From Kiritimatiellia bacterium (lineage in GTDB: Bacteria > Verrucomicrobiota > Kiritimatiellia > SLAD01), in contig SLLF01000143.1 of NCBI GenBank assembly GCA_007134175.1, forward strand, positions 1-7,901: a DNA stretch of 7,901 bases. Reading direction: 5' to 3'. This document shows, piece by piece, positions 6,084-7,901 of the stretch. A program made the position numbers and the translations under genes. The notes under the pieces were generated by a model, which saw only the letters and a program-made list of their open reading frames with translations, ran no database searches and was not told where the DNA came from. The first letter of the stretch is position 1, and every line of letters begins with the position of its first letter.

Positions 6084-7412
6084 CTACAGCCGCCCCGCAC
6101 GCTCCAGTTTTCCCCAACTCATTTTCACCTGCAAGAACTCTTCGGCGGTGGCGATGACCTTGCAGACATCCGTCATCACTACAAAGTAAATCCGGTACAG
6201 GATCGAGTAGGGTGCCAGCACAAAGTCTTCCCGTTCCATGCCTAGACAAAACATGGCCACCACGATATCGAGCACCGTAAGCTGCCCCCACCAGAAGACA
6301 ACGAACACGCTCATGTCGAAAACCAGCACGACATAAAGAAAATAGATCTGGGCAAAGATGTTCATGATCGGCCAGAGCAGGGCTTCAAAACCCATGTACC
6401 AAAGCACAAAGGTGTTCATGGGCCCGGACCCGCCCCACAGGTTTGCCACGTGCTTGCGCAGGGACTGCAGGATCCCGCGCGTCCAGCGATAGCGTTGTCG
6501 GAAAAACGCGTTGATGGTTTCCGGTGCCTCGGTCCACGTGATGGCGTAGGGCTCATACTCCACTTTCCAGCGATGCGCCAAAATCTTAATGGTGAGGTCG
6601 CAATCCTCGGCAAAGGTGTCGTCGTCATAACCGCCCACTTGCTTCAGGACCGTCCGGCGAAAGACACCGAGCGGACCGGGGATCACGTTGACCGCATGCA
6701 AATAACCCTGGCTGCGGCGCACCATATTCAGCCCCTCGATATACTCCAGGGCCTGCAAGCGGGTAATCAAGTTACGGCGGTTCACAATCTTGACGTTGCC
6801 CGCCACCGCGCCGACCTGCGGATCATTGAAGTGGGGGATGGCATAGAGCAACGAGGCCGGATCCAGCCGCGAATCGGCGTCCACCGCCATAATCAGTTCG
6901 CCGCGCGCGTGTTGGATACCGTTGTTGAGGGCCACCGCCTTGCCGCTGTTGGGTTGCTGCAGCACCTGCACGCGGTGGTTGCCCTGGCACCCGGCCAAAC
7001 GACGGGCGCGCACCGCCGTGTCGTCGGTTGAACCGTCGTCAACCACGATAATCTCGAGTTCCGGATAGTGCAGTTGCAGCAACGACATGAGGGAACGCTC
7101 GATCACGACGCCTTCGTTGAAGCAGGGCACGATGATGGACACGGAAGGAAAATGCGATTGGTCGTCCGTACGGAAGTAGTCCATGACGCGGTCGGGGATA
7201 TGCAGGCGTTCCTGCTGGTGCAGAAACGAGAGGAAGACCAGCACAAAGTAGCGGAGCACCAGTACGATGAGAAAAACCAATAGCACCACCATAGAAACGT
7301 TGACAAAGGTCGTCGTCAGCCGGTAATCGGTGCGCAAGACGGTTACATAGGAGATGAAGGCGAAGCCCAGCACCATCATCACCAGGACAAACATCGTAAT
7401 CTTGCGGGCCAT
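6084..7412 (-). CDS. PgaC/IcaA-like processive family 2 membrane glycosyltransferase
   Basis: The protein has 442 residues, close to PgaC (about 441) and IcaA (412). ATG 7412 overlaps the upstream stop by one base (TGATG), with GGAGG (7420-7424) seven bases upstream. Two N-terminal helices (about 7-25 and 38-63) precede the GT-A domain: IIVPCFNE (93-100), VVDDGSTDDT (123-132), DADS (178-181), GPLGVFRR (246-253), AEDCDLT (268-274) with the catalytic-base Asp, and QRYRW (306-310). About three helices follow (332-397). This motif set marks an active synthase that polymerises a beta-linked sugar, UDP-GlcNAc in PgaC/IcaA, and passes it across the inner membrane. The substrate here is inferred only. 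Some PgaC systems are controlled by c-di-GMP, but no PilZ or GGDEF domain is visible in the window. Confidence 0.92.
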   Translation of the reverse strand: MARKITMFVLVMMVLGFAFISYVTVLRTDYRLTTTFVNVSMVVLLVFLIVLVLRYFVLVFLSFLHQQERLHIPDRVMDYFRTDDQSHFPSVSIIVPCFNEGVVIERSLMSLLQLHYPELEIIVVDDGSTDDTAVRARRLAGCQGNHRVQVLQQPNSGKAVALNNGIQHARGELIMAVDADSRLDPASLLYAIPHFNDPQVGAVAGNVKIVNRRNLITRLQALEYIEGLNMVRRSQGYLHAVNVIPGPLGVFRRTVLKQVGGYDDDTFAEDCDLTIKILAHRWKVEYEPYAITWTEAPETINAFFRQRYRWTRGILQSLRKHVANLWGGSGPMNTFVLWYMGFEALLWPIMNIFAQIYFLYVVLVFDMSVFVVFWWGQLTVLDIVVAMFCLGMEREDFVLAPYSILYRIYFVVMTDVCKVIATAEEFLQVKMSWGKLERAGRL

Positions 7413-7901
7413 CAGGGGGCCTCCGCCTGGCGGCGCAACCGGTCACGAGCCGCTATGAGCGTCGGTGTTGCCGGTGCCACCTGCAAAATGCGCTCGTATT
7501 CCTGCCACGCCTCCCAGTAGCGGCCGGCAGCCGCGTACCAGTCGGCCAGCCGGCGGCGGGTAAAAGCGTCCTGCGGTTGATGGGTCAGCCAGCGCTCGGC
7601 ACGTTGTATACGGGTTTCCAGCCATTCCGCGCGGGCATCGCGGAACGGGCGCAACTGACGGTCGATTACTTCGCGCTGGGCGCCGCGCAATGTCTCGCGC
7701 AAGGCGTCCAGCTCCCGGTTACCAGGCTCATGCGCCAGATACAGGTCCAACTCCTGTAGCGCTTGCGCATGTTCGCCTTGCTCCTGCAGCAACCTAATCA
7801 ACCGGGTACGTGCAGCCCGGTCGTGCGGGTTGGCCTGCAGCACCTCCCGGTACCGGGCGCTGTCCAACCGCTGCTCGCGTCGGAAGGTCTCCACCTGCCA
7901 G
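7412..7901 (-). CDS. TPR protein, C-terminal part (5' end outside window)
   Basis: The frame is open to the right edge, so the true start probably lies beyond 7901. A GTG at 7894 is possible but has no convincing Shine-Dalgarno in the seven bases left. The visible 160 or so residues are helical, with at least two TPR-like units: RYREVLQANPHDRAARTRLI (14-33) continuing through GEHAQALQELDLYLAHEPGN (40-59), and RRLADWYAAAGRYWEAWQEY (114-133), counted from the GTG. A charged helical linker joins them. No signal peptide can be judged. Its stop overlaps the synthase start (TGATG). In synthase-dependent systems TPR proteins (the PgaA N-terminus, PelB, AlgK) form periplasmic scaffolds, which is the likely role here. 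Confidence 0.8.
   Translation of the reverse strand, partial: WQVETFRREQRLDSARYREVLQANPHDRAARTRLIRLLQEQGEHAQALQELDLYLAHEPGNRELDALRETLRGAQREVIDRQLRPFRDARAEWLETRIQRAERWLTHQPQDAFTRRRLADWYAAAGRYWEAWQEYERILQVAPATPTLIAARDRLRRQAEAP

Noticed and set aside
6061..6291. N-terminal extension of the 135-residue membrane protein to ATG 6291
   Set aside because: The extension overlaps the conserved 3' end of the synthase gene in another frame; ATG 6060 has its own Shine-Dalgarno and starts right before the membrane helix.

Overview
The window reads as a bacterial exopolysaccharide locus with three transcription units and about 95% coding density. The organism is probably Gram-negative. This rests on a synthase of the PgaC/IcaA type sitting with a TPR gene and a large membrane-anchored, deacetylase-like protein, and on a partner ATPase of the ExeA type. 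Coding DNA is GC-rich and the one intergenic region is clearly AT-richer. I cannot name a phylum from this sequence.

Layout. (1) Minus strand, 1-1274: the first 424 residues of a family 2 glycosyltransferase related to hyaluronan/chitin synthases, running off the left edge. It carries an unusual four-cysteine zinc ribbon ahead of its membrane segments. (2) 1275-1628: a divergent intergenic region with overlapping candidate promoters, a possible 10-codon leader peptide and a small hairpin. (3) Plus strand, 1629-3793: three tightly packed genes, a single-domain KaiC/RAD55-like RecA-fold protein with an altered active site, an ExeA-type AAA ATPase with an intact active site, and a single-pass membrane protein with a long disordered tail. 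(4) Minus strand, from beyond 7901 to 3794: four tightly packed genes, a partial TPR protein, a PgaC/IcaA-like membrane glycosyltransferase, a second single-pass membrane protein with a disordered tail, and a 620-residue membrane-anchored protein with a glutamine-amidotransferase-like fold followed by a degenerate polysaccharide-deacetylase domain. Units 3 and 4 converge with no base between their stop codons.

Working model (inference). Unit 4 makes and exports a beta-linked polymer by the synthase-dependent route: the glycosyltransferase polymerises and moves the chain across the inner membrane, and the TPR and deacetylase-like proteins assist in the periplasm. The order recalls pgaABCD, but the parts are rearranged and the deacetylase-like domain has lost its recognisable metal ligands and catalytic residues. 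The two-ATPase unit 3 may be a cytoplasmic control or energising module for this machine. Its small membrane protein has the same plan as the one in unit 4, including a similar C-terminal tail, which suggests the two units work at the same membrane site. The zinc-ribbon synthase on the left may make a second polymer. None of these links is proven by the sequence.
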